Source: Pachysolen tannophilus NRRL Y-2460
Lineage: Eukaryota > Ascomycota > Pichiomycetes > Alaninales > Pachysolenaceae
Assembly: GCA_001661245.1 (NCBI GenBank)
Contig: KV454013.1
Span: forward strand, 211,947-275,946
DNA: 64,000 bases
Direction of reading: 5' to 3'
A model generated the notes under the pieces. That model ran no database searches. It was not told where the DNA came from and saw only the letters and a list, made by a program, of their open reading frames with translations. Positions 19,947 to 30,354 of this stretch are shown in pieces. The position numbers and the translations under genes were made by a program. Position 1 is the first letter of the stretch. Each line of letters opens with the position of its first letter.

Positions 19947-22558
19947 ATGGATTATTCCATAGAAGGTATGCTATTATTTGTTTGATATGTATTTTGTTTT
20001 GTGGATGATTACTAACGGTTCATTTTTATAGGTATACAATCAATTGACATAAACAATGACAGTAGTAAATATATTGATATAACTGATCAATTTTTTGATG
20101 TGACAAAAGGTATGTTGTCTGTACTTGAATAATAGTTGAGTTAGGGATTGGTTTTGCTTTATGGTAAAGAAATTGTGTATACTAACAGTATCAATATGGG
20201 ATGGGCGGGTTTGTTTTTTTTTGTTTCATAGACATTAAGCATGGTGAAATAGTTAAGGCTAAATCATTTTCTCTTTTCCAAGGCACACATGCTTTGGAAA
20301 TGATGAATAAAAGGTTAGATACAGGATTGGTGGAATTGTCTAAAGAAGAGAGGGAATTTGATGTTACCGCTGGGAGAAACTTTGATGAAGTCTTGGCTAT
20401 AATGAATGATCTTTTGAAATATCTTATGTCATGGTTAAATAATTCGTCATTGTCTCGTACGATTTTATCATGTAGATACGTTGAAGTTTTACTAGTCAAT
20501 TACTGTACTGGGAATAAAAGCTTGCTGTCATGTCGTTTTGGGGCCAACGTTGAATTGAAAGATGATGATGATGAGGAAAGTTTATTGATCCATAAAGTGT
20601 TAAGATCTTTTATCTTGGGCTGTTTAGAATTTGTTAAATTTGTTTTATTTTTAGGCCAGCAAGGTGTCTTATATGAAGAAGAAGATATTAATACAACGAG
20701 TATGGGGCTAGATATTTTATCAAAAATTTCAAAACAAGATATTATAAATGAATTAGAAAAATCGATTAATTGGTTACAAAAATTTTGCAATCATATGAAT
20801 AAAAATTATATGATAGATTTATTGTTAATGATAAATAATTTGATAAAACCAAATTTATTGACAATAACCATAACTTTTGATCAATCATCAAGTCCTAAAC
20901 CAAAAGAATTATTATTTTTACAGGAATCATTAAAGATTGCCAAATCATTAAAATCAAATAAAGAATTTTTCAGTAAATTACCACAAGTTCCCAAAGGTTG
21001 TCTTTCACAAGGTGTACAAAGAAGATTAGACAATGGTGTGCCATTAACACCTTTAAACATGGATCCATTTGATTCCGTATATGATTCTTTTATAAACATG
21101 ATTCAAGATATTCTTGTAATATTTGAATTAATTAATATTCAAAATATCAATCATATTAATCTTTTCATCATGTGTTTTATGAATAAACGTGAAGATCCAA
21201 TCCACATTATTGCAAGAGCTTTTTTACAATTGTTTTATATTAGAGAAGATAGATCCATAATGGGTGATCCAAAAACTAGAATAGATTCATTATTATTAAA
21301 AGATTTAATATCATTAACTTGTTGTGATTCCAAAATTTTCCAAGAATATGAAAATTATGAAAAAAAAGGATCAAAGATTAATAATCATAATAGAATAGAA
21401 TATATTGACAAATTTCTTGAATTATTAGCAAATTTAGAAAATAATTATTATTCAAATTTTTTAACAATTTCACAAAATCCATGCAGACAACGTCAACATT
21501 TCAATAGATCGATATTAACTTGGGATACTTTACAAGTTCAATCAGAAATGTTTGAGCAAGAATTATTTCAGAAATATAATATAAATGATTTTTATAAGGT
21601 TGATGGTAATAATAATGATCATCATCAAGAAGAAATTCAATCGATGCCTATATCATCATGGATTTATTATCATAAATTGAAGAGTATGTTAGAAGTGGTA
21701 TTAAGAGGTGTGGAGTTAGAAATTTATAAAAAATGGGAACTTTATTCAATTTTTTGGTATTCATCATATTTGTATGAGATTTTAATTGAACATCTTCATA
21801 GAATTCAACATGCAAATTCATATAAAAAAAATTTGATTTTAAATATGCCCAAGAAGATTAAGAAATTAAAATCTGGTGAAAAAAAGCAACAATTAAAAGA
21901 AATATATAAAATTAAATCAAAACAAATTTTACCTCAATTAATTGAAATTGAAACAAGATTAGAACAAGATTTTACAATTTTCACAATTTTGAAAAATTTA
22001 TCAGATTGTGAAAAATATCTTTTTTCAATTTTAGATGATTTAAAATTATTAGAATTACCCAAGTTAAATATGGTACCAGAATCATTAAGTTATGGATTAA
22101 AGATGAAACCTTTCCAATCTGTTGGTGTACCAGAATTTCCAACTTTTACAAAATGGCAAATGGTAAAGAAATCGTTACAAACAAATGTGGATACTAAAGA
22201 GAAAAAATTACACACTTTAACTTGTATTAAAAAATTATGTGATTTTATTAAAACTCAAATTTCAGATACAATTACTAAATTGAACAATAACAATAACAAT
22301 AACAATAAAGATAAAAATGAAAATGGAAAATCACAATTTACAGATTTCGTTCAAAAAGAATTAACACTTTGGCATAACCAATTGTTAAGAAGCTGTATTG
22401 GAATATCTTTAACATGTTCGCTTTTATCAAAACAATTAGTTGACCCCAATTTCCAGGATATTAATCAAATACATCATAAATATACAGTATTATTGCAAAG
22501 AGATGGGTATCATAGATACTTTCCCTGTATCAAAGTTGTGGAAAACCCCATGAAATAA
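19947..22558 (+). CDS. MAK10: NatC N-acetyltransferase auxiliary subunit (Mak10/Naa35), two introns
   Basis: Scaffold subunit of the NatC N-terminal acetyltransferase (with Mak3 and Mak31). Three exons: 19947-19965, 20032-20109 and 20232-22558. Intron 1 has donor GTATGC, branch TACTAAC and acceptor TATAG; intron 2 has GTATGT, TACTAAC and CATAG. The splices give MDYSIEGIQSIDINNDSSKYI, then DITDQFFDVTKDIKHGEIVKAKSF, then SLFQGTHALEMMNKRLDTG, matching the ITDQFF...LGEIV...ALEIMDPKMDTG pattern of Naa35 proteins. The full product is 807 residues. Other family blocks are HYNRSIL-like QRQHFNRSILTWDTLQVQSE and SWIYYHKLKSMLEVVLRGVELEIY. RPL12 follows directly, as I recall for S. cerevisiae (MAK10 next to RPL12A). 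Confidence 0.93.
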
Positions 22559-22583
22559 TCTTCACCTTCTGCACTTATCTATC

Positions 22584-22615
<32 letters not shown>

Positions 22616-23094
22616 GATAGATAGATAAGCATTAGGGCTACTGGCCCTTTTCTTGCAGATATTCACCCACACGCTCACACACCCATACACCACACACACA
22701 CACACCTATACATACTCATTACGCGTACATTGTTTTTCCTTGCCAATTCCGGTATTTCATGTGACTTGCAAAAAATTGAAAACAAAAACAAAGACAATAA
22801 TATCAGTTCTTGTATGTTTTTGTGTAAGTTTCCCACGACCCATTATTCATTATCAAGCAAAAAAAAAGAATGAAAAGTTTTGTACTGGAAAAAGAGTGTG
22901 AAAAAAAAAAAAAAAAAATTTCACCGAAAAGAAAAAATCACATACAAATTTTTTAATTCCAAAACACACGACCTCATTTCGCCTAATAGCGTTAATTTCT
23001 CTCATAAATCATATATATATAAATTTTTTTTAAAATATTGTTGATTGTAATATTTTGAAATCACAAAAAAAAAAAAATATTATAGAATAGCAAG
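22559..23094. other. RPL12 promoter region with CA repeat
   Basis: Besides the palindrome, it holds an irregular CA-rich repeat at about 22665-22707 and poly-A tracts at 22902-22918 and 23067-23079. CA-rich tracts of this kind can bind Rap1-like factors at ribosomal-protein genes, but I see no exact Rap1 site. Confidence 0.4.
22574..22629. repeat. TA-cored palindrome after MAK10
   Basis: CTTATCTATCTATATA on the left is mirrored by TATAGATAGATAGATAAG on the right around a run of TA. The 56-base inverted repeat could fold into one long hairpin 16 bases past the MAK10 stop. It may simply be a microsatellite (TATC/TA/GATA) that happens to be palindromic. Confidence 0.6.
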
Positions 23095-23592
23095 ATGCCT
23101 CCAAAGTTAGATCCAACTGAAGTTAAATACTTGTACTTGAGAGCTGTTGGTGGTGAAGTTGGTGCTTCATCTGCCTTGGCTCCAAAAATTGGTCCATTAG
23201 GTTTATCACCAAAGAAGGTTGGTGAAGATATTGCAAAGGCAACAAAGAACTTCAAAGGTATCAAGGTCACTGTTCAATTGAAGATCCAAAACAGACAAGC
23301 TGAGTGTTCTGTTGTTCCAGCTGCCTCATCTTTGGTTATTACAGCTTTAAAAGAACCACCAAGAGATAGAAAGAAGGAAAAAAATGTTAAACATAGTGGT
23401 AATATTCCATTGGAAGAAATTTATGAAATTGCTAGACAGATGAGAGAAAAATCTTTTGGTAAAACTTTAGCTTCGGTTACTAAAGAAATTTTAGGTACTG
23501 CTCAATCTGTTGGTTGTCGTGTTGAAGGTAAAAACCCACATGCTATTATTGAAGCCATTGATGCTGGTGAAATTGATGTTCCAGAAAACTAA
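23095..23592 (+). CDS. RPL12: 60S ribosomal protein L12 (uL11)
   Basis: Protein of the ribosomal P-stalk base, binding the GTPase-associated centre of the large-subunit rRNA. The 165-residue sequence is almost identical to S. cerevisiae Rpl12 from [21 protein letters not shown] to [11 protein letters not shown], at exactly the same length. Codon use is visibly different from its neighbours, with many AAG, GGT, GCT and GTT codons, as expected of a highly expressed gene. There is no intron. One copy is present in this window; yeasts often carry two, so a second may lie elsewhere. Confidence 0.98.
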   Translation: MPPKLDPTEVKYLYLRAVGGEVGASSALAPKIGPLGLSPKKVGEDIAKATKNFKGIKVTVQLKIQNRQAECSVVPAASSLVITALKEPPRDRKKEKNVKHSGNIPLEEIYEIARQMREKSFGKTLASVTKEILGTAQSVGCRVEGKNPHAIIEAIDAGEIDVPEN

Positions 23593-24030
23593 TCAAGAAA
23601 AGAAAAAAATGGAAAGTTTTGTTATTATGCGAGTTTCTTCTCTTTTTTTTTTTCTTCTTCTTCTATAGGGTCAATGTATTTAATTATTGTGTGTTTTTAA
23701 AAAAAAAAAAAAAAGAAAAATTTTAATTAAAAAGCAAAAGCAAAGGCAAACTGATTTTTATTCAAATCTTTTTGAATTTTTTTATTTTATTTTATTTTAT
23801 TTTTTTTTTTCTTTTAAAAAGAAACTTTAGATGGAAGAAGTTGGTTTACTATCTCCTGAATTGAAAAGCATTTAATATAATGATGAATATAAAGTATCTT
23901 GTAATATTGTAATATTGTAATTTTTTAGTAGTTTGTTACTACCAAAATGTGTAATATTAAAATTGATAGCAAAAAACCGCAAAAAGGTAAACACACAGAA
24001 AGATAACTAAAGGCAAAAGACATAAATAAA

Positions 24031-24061
<31 letters not shown>

Positions 24062-24153
24062 CTATATTTGATTATAAAGTTGGTATTAAAGAAATAAAGA
24101 AAGTTGAATAAAGGTTGATAGTTTTGTATTGGTTGATTGTGTTATTTTCAATA
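23593..24153. other. Intergenic, RPL12 to ATG37-like gene
   Basis: Poly-A and TTTTA repeats (23700-23810) and a TA run at 24034-24061. No gene is seen. Confidence 0.45.
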
Positions 24154-25170
24154 ATGTCGGATACAATAGATAGGGTCTTTGTGAAGGCCATAGCAACAAT
24201 TCAAACTCTTTCTACAAGATCGGGATCTGGTTCTTTACAACGACCACCTTTAGAAAATCGAATTAAATTATATGGACTTTATAAACAAGCTACTGAAGGA
24301 AATATATCACCAATGTTTTCAAGACCTGTGGGGAGTTCTCAAGAAGATGATGCTGCTAGGAGGAAATTTGATGCTTGGAAAGATCAACAAGGACTATCCA
24401 AGACTGAAGCAAAAAGACGTTATATTTCTTACCTTATAGATACAATGAAACTTTATGCTAGTGGTACTCATGAGTCTAGAGAATTATTAAGTGAATTGGA
24501 ATATTTATGGGATCAAATTAGTGATTTGAAAAGTTCTCCTGAAATTGGTAATGATAATAGTGGTGCCGCTGGCGGTGAAAATATAATTTCAATGACAGAT
24601 TCACCTAATTTATCATCTCCTAGTATATTATATAATAGTTTTACAAATTTTGCAAATAATCATCCATTGTTTAATACAAATAATAGTAGAGTGGCATCTA
24701 TTTCTGAAGGAATAGCAGGAAATAGAAATAAAAATGAATTCCTACAGACTCCAAGAGGTGGTGGTGGTGGTGCTGAAGGTGTTGAAAATTTAGAAAATTT
24801 AGAAAATTTTAGACCAGCTTTAAATTATTCTTCTTCAATATCAGCTCCTGTAATTTCACAAGGAAATCAAAATTATATAGGAGATTCTCTTATAAAATGG
24901 CAATGTGATGTTAATATAACTTTAAACAAATTGATACATGATTTGGAAATTATTAAAAGAGAACATGAAAGAATCATAATTGAAAAGACAAAAAATCAAA
25001 AAAATAAAGATAAGAAATTAAAATTTTTTAAATTCTTAATTATAGCATTATTAATTTATCATGGTGATTCAATTAAAAATTTATTGATCTTCTTATTCAA
25101 TTTTCTTAAAAATTATAAAAAAAAATTGATTTTTAATTTTAAACAGAAAAAATGGTTTACTATAATATAA
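24154..25170 (+). CDS. Membrane-anchored acyl-CoA-binding protein (Atg37-like)
   Basis: A 338-residue protein with an N-terminal acyl-CoA-binding domain (residues about 4-105). It shows the ACB signature LENRIKLYGLYKQATEGN, then FDAWKDQQGLSKTEAKRRYISYLIDTM. A Ser/Asn-rich linker with a Gly run follows, then a coiled coil (about 245-290, NITLNKLIHDLEIIKREHERI) and a hydrophobic C-terminal segment (about 298-325, FLIIALLIYHGDSIKNLLIFLFNFL) with a basic end. This layout matches Atg37 of methylotrophic yeasts and human ACBD5, tail-anchored peroxisomal proteins involved in pexophagy and contacts. The start is the ATG at 24154 (MSDTIDRVFVKAI). Function is assigned by architecture; I could not check orthology. 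Confidence 0.78.
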   Translation: MSDTIDRVFVKAIATIQTLSTRSGSGSLQRPPLENRIKLYGLYKQATEGNISPMFSRPVGSSQEDDAARRKFDAWKDQQGLSKTEAKRRYISYLIDTMKLYASGTHESRELLSELEYLWDQISDLKSSPEIGNDNSGAAGGENIISMTDSPNLSSPSILYNSFTNFANNHPLFNTNNSRVASISEGIAGNRNKNEFLQTPRGGGGGAEGVENLENLENFRPALNYSSSISAPVISQGNQNYIGDSLIKWQCDVNITLNKLIHDLEIIKREHERIIIEKTKNQKNKDKKLKFFKFLIIALLIYHGDSIKNLLIFLFNFLKNYKKKLIFNFKQKKWFTII

Positions 25171-25672
25171 TATAGACTTTTTATACAGTTTTTTTAAGAC
25201 TTTTTTTTTAAAAACAAAAAATAATGTAATTTACTACATTTTTTGAATAAAAAAACTTTGACTTCTTCATTATAAATTCATAAAATTTCAAAAATTAAAA
25301 TATCCAACTTGTATATAATATAAATATATATAAACATACAAGAATTCAATTACCATATTACCTAAAAATTATATTTAAAAAAAAAAAAAANAAAAAAAAT
25401 AAACCGATGTATATGATGTGCATTATTAGATCAATAAAATATTAAGTATAAAACAAGATAACCATTCCAAAATATTAAAATTAAAATTAAAAGAAAAAAA
25501 AAAAAAAAAAAGTAGAGCAGATTAATTAAAACAACCAGATAATTAAAAAAAAAAATTCAAAAATCAAAAACAAACACCTATTATCAACTTAGAAACCAAT
25601 TACTAGAAGAATTTTTAGCATTAGCAAAATTATTTAACAAATCATCGTTATTACTAATCCCAGCATCTTTTT
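25171..25672. other. Convergent intergenic region with an undetermined base
   Basis: Convergent 3' flanks, very A/T-rich, with a single N at 25391 inside a poly-A tract (homopolymer uncertainty). On the minus strand 25584-25672 reads as protein-like sequence out of frame with YAP1 (see that entry). Confidence 0.5.
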
Positions 25673-27502
25673 TCAGTAATAATTCCAGGGCCCATTTTTT
25701 TTTTGTGCTTGATACCTTCCTTCCAATAATTCGTTAACATCTGAAGAACTTACAACTACACCCTTTTCTGAACATTTCAGCTTTTGTTTTAATTCTTTAC
25801 ATAATCCATCAATGTCCAATTCAGAATATTTTGGATGTGAAGTAATTCTTTCCCATATTGCTGAACACTTCATCAAATCGGCATCAGTTGCAGGAACCAT
25901 CTCCTTTTCATTTTTGCCATCCTCAGCATCTTTATCCTCATCGCCAGTGGCTTCTGGAATACTATCAAGAGCACCTTCATTCTCGTTATACTTTTCTTCT
26001 GATTTCATTACATCATTTTTTCTAACTACTGGATTCAAATACTTGACGTATTTTACATTCTCATTGAGATGTCCTTGATCATCAACATTGCCTCCAAACA
26101 TTCCTAATGGATCATACAATGATTCCTCGGTAACCAATCCTTCCAACTTACTACCGTTTCTATCATTATCGTTATTTGTGACATCGTTTATCCAATTTTG
26201 ATCATTATAATCAAATACCAAAGATGGATCAAAAGATGTAGAGTTTAAGAAAGAATATGCATCCAACTTATCATTACCTAAATCTTGCAAGTAGTTGTAA
26301 TCATTACCAGCAGTCAATGTACTGAATGGAGATAACGATGTACTTGTTTCATTAAATGCAGGTGAGTTCTCCAGCTTATTTAGTATCGGTGATTGTGAGT
26401 GCGATTGCGATTGCGATTGAGAGGGCAGTTGCAGATTCAGTTGTTGCAGTGGCTCCAGCACCGATTCCAGCACTTGCTGTGGATTAATATTAGAATTAGA
26501 ATTTGAGCGCTCAGCAACTGGAGATGAGACTGAATGCTCAGACTTGACAAAGTTGAAAGGTGAAGAAGCATTGGAAAGTGATTTAGGAACAGGACAACTT
26601 TTGCTTCCACAAACTTCTGACAAGTTCAAACAAAAATCAGAAACTTTTTCATCAAATTGGTTTTCAACATCACCCGATTGTTGTGATAATTCTTCTTTTT
26701 CATTCAATATCGATGATCTTCTAATATTTGAATTAAACATTGGTAATTTTGAAGGGTTAGTTTCATTATTAGAAGTATCCAATACATCTGGCGATGTTGA
26801 AGCTGTTGTTGGATTTGACGAAGAACTATCATTTGTTAAACCGGGATTATTGTTCTTTACAGAGGAATTATCCGTTCCATTATTCTTGGGACCTACTGAG
26901 GAAGAAGTTAAACTACTTCCCGATTTTGTTGAATGATTTTTACTCCATGGAAATTCGAACGTAAAGTTTTGATCAATATGTGAACCTGCTGTTGTACCAG
27001 TGGCACCTGATGTTGTTCCAATGGCACCTGATACACCCGAAGTACTTGATGCCGTTGAATTTGGGGTAGAAAGATTCAATGAATCATCTTTTGAGTAAGA
27101 AGATACCGAAGATAGGCTACTTACACTATGCTTATTGGCACCAGAACCACCACCATTCAACGTCCCTGTGGATGAAAGCAAACTATCTATATCCTTTTTC
27201 CCTCTAAACTTGGTCAACTCTGTCATTAAGGTCTCAACTTGCATTCTTAAAAATTCCGACTCATTATGTAAAGCCAATTTTTCATTCTCCAAAGTCCCAA
27301 CCAAATCCTCCAACTCCTTCATCTTACGCTCTTTCCTCTCACGGAAAGCTCTTTGAGCTGCTCTATTCTGCAGAGTTCTCTTATTCTTTGGCTCTGAATT
27401 TAAAGGTTTACGTCCCGGCCTATTCAATTCCTGTCTCTTAGCAGCGATATCTGCGGGACTGCTAACCTCAGAATTCAACCTCTTATTTATTATATCTGAC
27501 AT
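25673..27502 (-). CDS. YAP1: AP-1-like bZIP oxidative-stress factor (Yap1/Cap1)
   Basis: Redox-regulated transcription activator for oxidative and drug stress. The 609-residue product has a bZIP at about residues 40-100 (QNRAAQRAFRERKERKMKEL plus leucine zipper), a Ser/Thr/Asn-rich middle, an n-CRD near residues 290-305 (CLNLSEVCGSKSCPVP), and a c-CRD at about 544-582 (KCSAIWERITSHP, IDGLCKELKQKLKCSEKG). In the family these cysteines form the disulfides that block Crm1 export. The frame ends QKKNGPWNYY just after ten As. In the neighbouring frame the same DNA reads on as ELLLKKDAGISNNDDLLNN and stops at 25584, so the true C-terminus may be longer by about 30 residues through a homopolymer error. 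ERG6 is the next gene upstream, a pairing I recall from S. cerevisiae. Confidence 0.93.
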   Translation of the reverse strand: MSDIINKRLNSEVSSPADIAAKRQELNRPGRKPLNSEPKNKRTLQNRAAQRAFRERKERKMKELEDLVGTLENEKLALHNESEFLRMQVETLMTELTKFRGKKDIDSLLSSTGTLNGGGSGANKHSVSSLSSVSSYSKDDSLNLSTPNSTASSTSGVSGAIGTTSGATGTTAGSHIDQNFTFEFPWSKNHSTKSGSSLTSSSVGPKNNGTDNSSVKNNNPGLTNDSSSSNPTTASTSPDVLDTSNNETNPSKLPMFNSNIRRSSILNEKEELSQQSGDVENQFDEKVSDFCLNLSEVCGSKSCPVPKSLSNASSPFNFVKSEHSVSSPVAERSNSNSNINPQQVLESVLEPLQQLNLQLPSQSQSQSHSQSPILNKLENSPAFNETSTSLSPFSTLTAGNDYNYLQDLGNDKLDAYSFLNSTSFDPSLVFDYNDQNWINDVTNNDNDRNGSKLEGLVTEESLYDPLGMFGGNVDDQGHLNENVKYVKYLNPVVRKNDVMKSEEKYNENEGALDSIPEATGDEDKDAEDGKNEKEMVPATDADLMKCSAIWERITSHPKYSELDIDGLCKELKQKLKCSEKGVVVSSSDVNELLEGRYQAQKKNGPWNYY

Positions 27503-28076
27503 TTCCTCCTTTGCAATATATAAACCTATCTTAGAGATGTTTTCAACCGATAATATTTCTTATAAACTTATCTCTATTTCACAAGTATGAAAAATAAAAT
27601 AATAATTAATCTTGTGCTAATTAGTAATCAACTCTTATAATATGTATGTATAAGAGCAAAAAAGAAAAAAAAAAAAAAGTTAAAATCGCCGTGTCACCGT
27701 GTCACAAAATGTCAAGTGTCGCAAAGTGCTAAATGTCTCTCTCGTGTGTCAGGTGTCTTAAGTCCGGTGTCACAAGTAGTGCTCACAAAATCAAAAAGAT
27801 AACAACGTTATTTTTGCCCTTTTTGGCAGCTAATTTGGTAAATAGTTATTTGGTAACAATAGTGATATTAATTTTTGTTAATTGTTAAAATAGCAATTGT
27901 TAATAGCAATGGCGTTTAATTTTAATAATTCTTCAATTCCTTATACCAGTAATCAATTGATTATTTGTTAAAACTTGAAATTGAAAAATTCTTTATTTTT
28001 TTCTTTTTCTTTTTTAAAAAAATTAAATTAAAATAAATAAAATATCTTTATCTTTTTCTTTTTATATTTTCGCCAC

Positions 28077-28113
<37 letters not shown>

Positions 28114-28382
28114 TGTATATTATTATATTTATGCAAATGAGTAAAAAGTGTTTTTTAATTAAAACGTTTTTTCTCATTTTCTCTTTATCTCGAATTTACC
28201 GGTCAAAAAATTGGTGCATGGAAAATTTGCTGTAGGAAATAACGAAGTTAACAAAATACAATAAATGTATTGGAAAAACATATTGTTCTAGAAACACATT
28301 CAAATTTATATTATATATATATATATATAGATAAAGAAAGAAAGAAAAAAACATTTGTATTATTTATTTTTATTTATTTTAA
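27503..28382. other. YAP1 promoter and ERG6 3' flank
   Basis: 880 bases with the GTGTC cluster, poly-A at 27665-27678, and TA runs at 28080-28110 and 28313-28328. I see no gene. Confidence 0.45.
27691..27772. promoter_or_regulatory. Cluster of GTGTC motifs upstream of YAP1
   Basis: Six GTGTC pentamers on the plus strand in about 80 bases, three extended to GTGTCAC, lie 190-270 bases upstream of the YAP1 start. The spacing is irregular. This looks like a degenerate tandem array or a cluster of factor sites (GACAC on the coding strand). Confidence 0.5.
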
Positions 28383-29525
28383 TTATTTTGCATCTAAAGG
28401 TTTTCTAACAATGTATAACATCATAGGTGTAAAAAGATGTTGTTCACCACCTTTTACTAAATTAACTGCTGCATCTTCTAAAGCGATAGTTACTTGTCTT
28501 GAACCTTTTGGAGCAATACCTAATTTTTCTAAAAATCCAACAGTTTCAGTTGTAATTCTTCTACCAAGTGTAGAAGTTCTAAAATAAGTATATAAATCAC
28601 CTAAAGTTTGAACATATTTCCAATCACCTGCAAGTGGATAATACCAAGGTATTTCATCATCAACATCGGCTAAATCTTTTGCATATTCAATTTCAAAACC
28701 AACTGTTTTTAATGCTTTTTCTGCAACATCTTTAGAAAACATTTTTGGAATACCATCACCAACTTCAATACCATAAGCAATTTGTCTATGTTCTTTGTTA
28801 TTTTCATCATATTTATCAGTCATAACCCATTCATAAACTCCAAAAACACCACCTGGTTTTAAAACTTTATAAATTTCTCCATAAACACCTTCTAAAACTG
28901 GAGCATGAACTGTTGCTTCAATAGCATAAACTGCATCAAATGAATTTGGTTCAAAATCCATTTGCATAAAATCACCTTTAACAAATGATAATTTATCATC
29001 AAGTTTATATTGTTTTGAATAATAATTGGCACGTTCGATTTGATAATCATTATTATTTAAACCAATAATTGAACAATCAGTAAATCTACAAATTTCTCTT
29101 GCTGGTCCACCAACACCACATCCAACATCTAAAACTTTCATATTTTCAGTAATACCCATCTTTGCAGCTAAAAAATGTTCATGTCTTGCACTTGCTTGTC
29201 TAAAAGGTTCACCTTTATAATACCTTGAAAAATGAAATGAAGAACCCCAACCATATTCATAAAAATCAGTAACTAAATTATAATAATGTTTTGTTAAAGC
29301 TGAATAATCTTCTAATCTTTTTTGTTCAGTTTGTTCATCTGTATTTCCATCCCAATGCTTGAAATACCCATCAAAAGCAATTTTTTGAGCATCACTAGTC
29401 TTACTTATCCATGCTCTCATTCCTGTCTTTTCACCAACATTTTTACCATGTAAAGCATGTGCAAACTCTTTATCAGCGGTAAAATTTTTTGGTGCTAATT
29501 TTTGTTTTGAAATAGTTGAAGTCAT
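28383..29525 (-). CDS. ERG6: Sterol 24-C-methyltransferase
   Basis: Converts zymosterol to fecosterol using S-adenosylmethionine in ergosterol synthesis, at the ER and lipid droplets. The 380-residue protein matches yeast Erg6 closely: [26 protein letters not shown] motif [16 protein letters not shown] (about residues 128-142), [75 protein letters not shown], and [22 protein letters not shown]. The length agrees with the family (383 in S. cerevisiae). The upstream promoter is cut by the assembly gap starting 62 bases before the start codon. Confidence 0.98.
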   Translation of the reverse strand: MTSTISKQKLAPKNFTADKEFAHALHGKNVGEKTGMRAWISKTSDAQKIAFDGYFKHWDGNTDEQTEQKRLEDYSALTKHYYNLVTDFYEYGWGSSFHFSRYYKGEPFRQASARHEHFLAAKMGITENMKVLDVGCGVGGPAREICRFTDCSIIGLNNNDYQIERANYYSKQYKLDDKLSFVKGDFMQMDFEPNSFDAVYAIEATVHAPVLEGVYGEIYKVLKPGGVFGVYEWVMTDKYDENNKEHRQIAYGIEVGDGIPKMFSKDVAEKALKTVGFEIEYAKDLADVDDEIPWYYPLAGDWKYVQTLGDLYTYFRTSTLGRRITTETVGFLEKLGIAPKGSRQVTIALEDAAVNLVKGGEQHLFTPMMLYIVRKPLDAK

Positions 29526-30354
29526 TTTTAAAAATTTTGAAAAATATTATATACAATAAAAAAAAGTAAAAAAAAANAAAAACAAANNNNNNNNNNNNNN
29601 NNNNNNNNNNNNNNNNNNNNNNNNNNNNNNNNNNNNNNNNNNNNNNNNNNNNNNNNNNNNNNNNNNNNNNNNNNNNNNNNNNNNNNNNNNNNNNNNNNNN
29701 NNNNNNNNNNNNNNNNNNNNNNNNNNNNNNNNNNNNNNNNNNNNNNNNNNNNNNNNNNNNNNNNNNNNNNNNNNNNNNNNNNNNNNNNNNNNNNNNNNNN
29801 NNNNNNNNNNNNNNNNNNNNNNNNNNNNNNNNNNNNNNNNNNNNNNNNNNNNNNNNNNNNNNNNNNNNNNNNNNNNNNNNNNNNNNNNNNNNNNNNNNNN
29901 NNNNNNNNNNNNNNNNNNNNNNNNNNNNNNNNNNNNNNNNNNNNNNNNNNNNNNNNNNNNNNNNNNNNNNNNNNNNNNNNNNNNNNNNNNNNNNNNNNNN
30001 NNNNNNNNNNNNNNNNNNNNNNNNNNNNNNNNNNNNNNNNNNNNNNNNNNNNNNNNNNNNNNNNNNNNNNNNNNNNNNNNNNNNNNNNNNNNNNNNNNNN
30101 NNNNNNNNNNNNNNNNNNNNNNNNNNNNNNNNNNNNNNNNNNNNNNNNNNNNNNNNNNNNNNNNNNNNNNNNNNNNNNNNNTATAATAAGTTCAAGAAAA
30201 AAAAAGAAATAAAAAATAAAAATTTAGAAAATAATAATGAAAAAAAAAAAAAAAAAAACAAACAACAACCAACAATTTACATAAAAAATCATAACCCATC
30301 TATTCTTCTCTTTGCTTTTTTTCTAGTTTTGCGTCTTTCTATAATCATTTATGC
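29526..30354. other. ERG6 upstream region with assembly gap
   Basis: A single N at 29577 and a run of 595 Ns at 29587-30181, flanked on both sides by A-rich low-complexity sequence (poly-A at 30240-30258). The gap may hide the ERG6 promoter and part of the ATP5 3' region; nothing can be said of its content or true length. Confidence 0.95.

Noticed and set aside
29473-30261. Apparent 262-codon frame across the gap
   Set aside because: Made mostly of undetermined bases.
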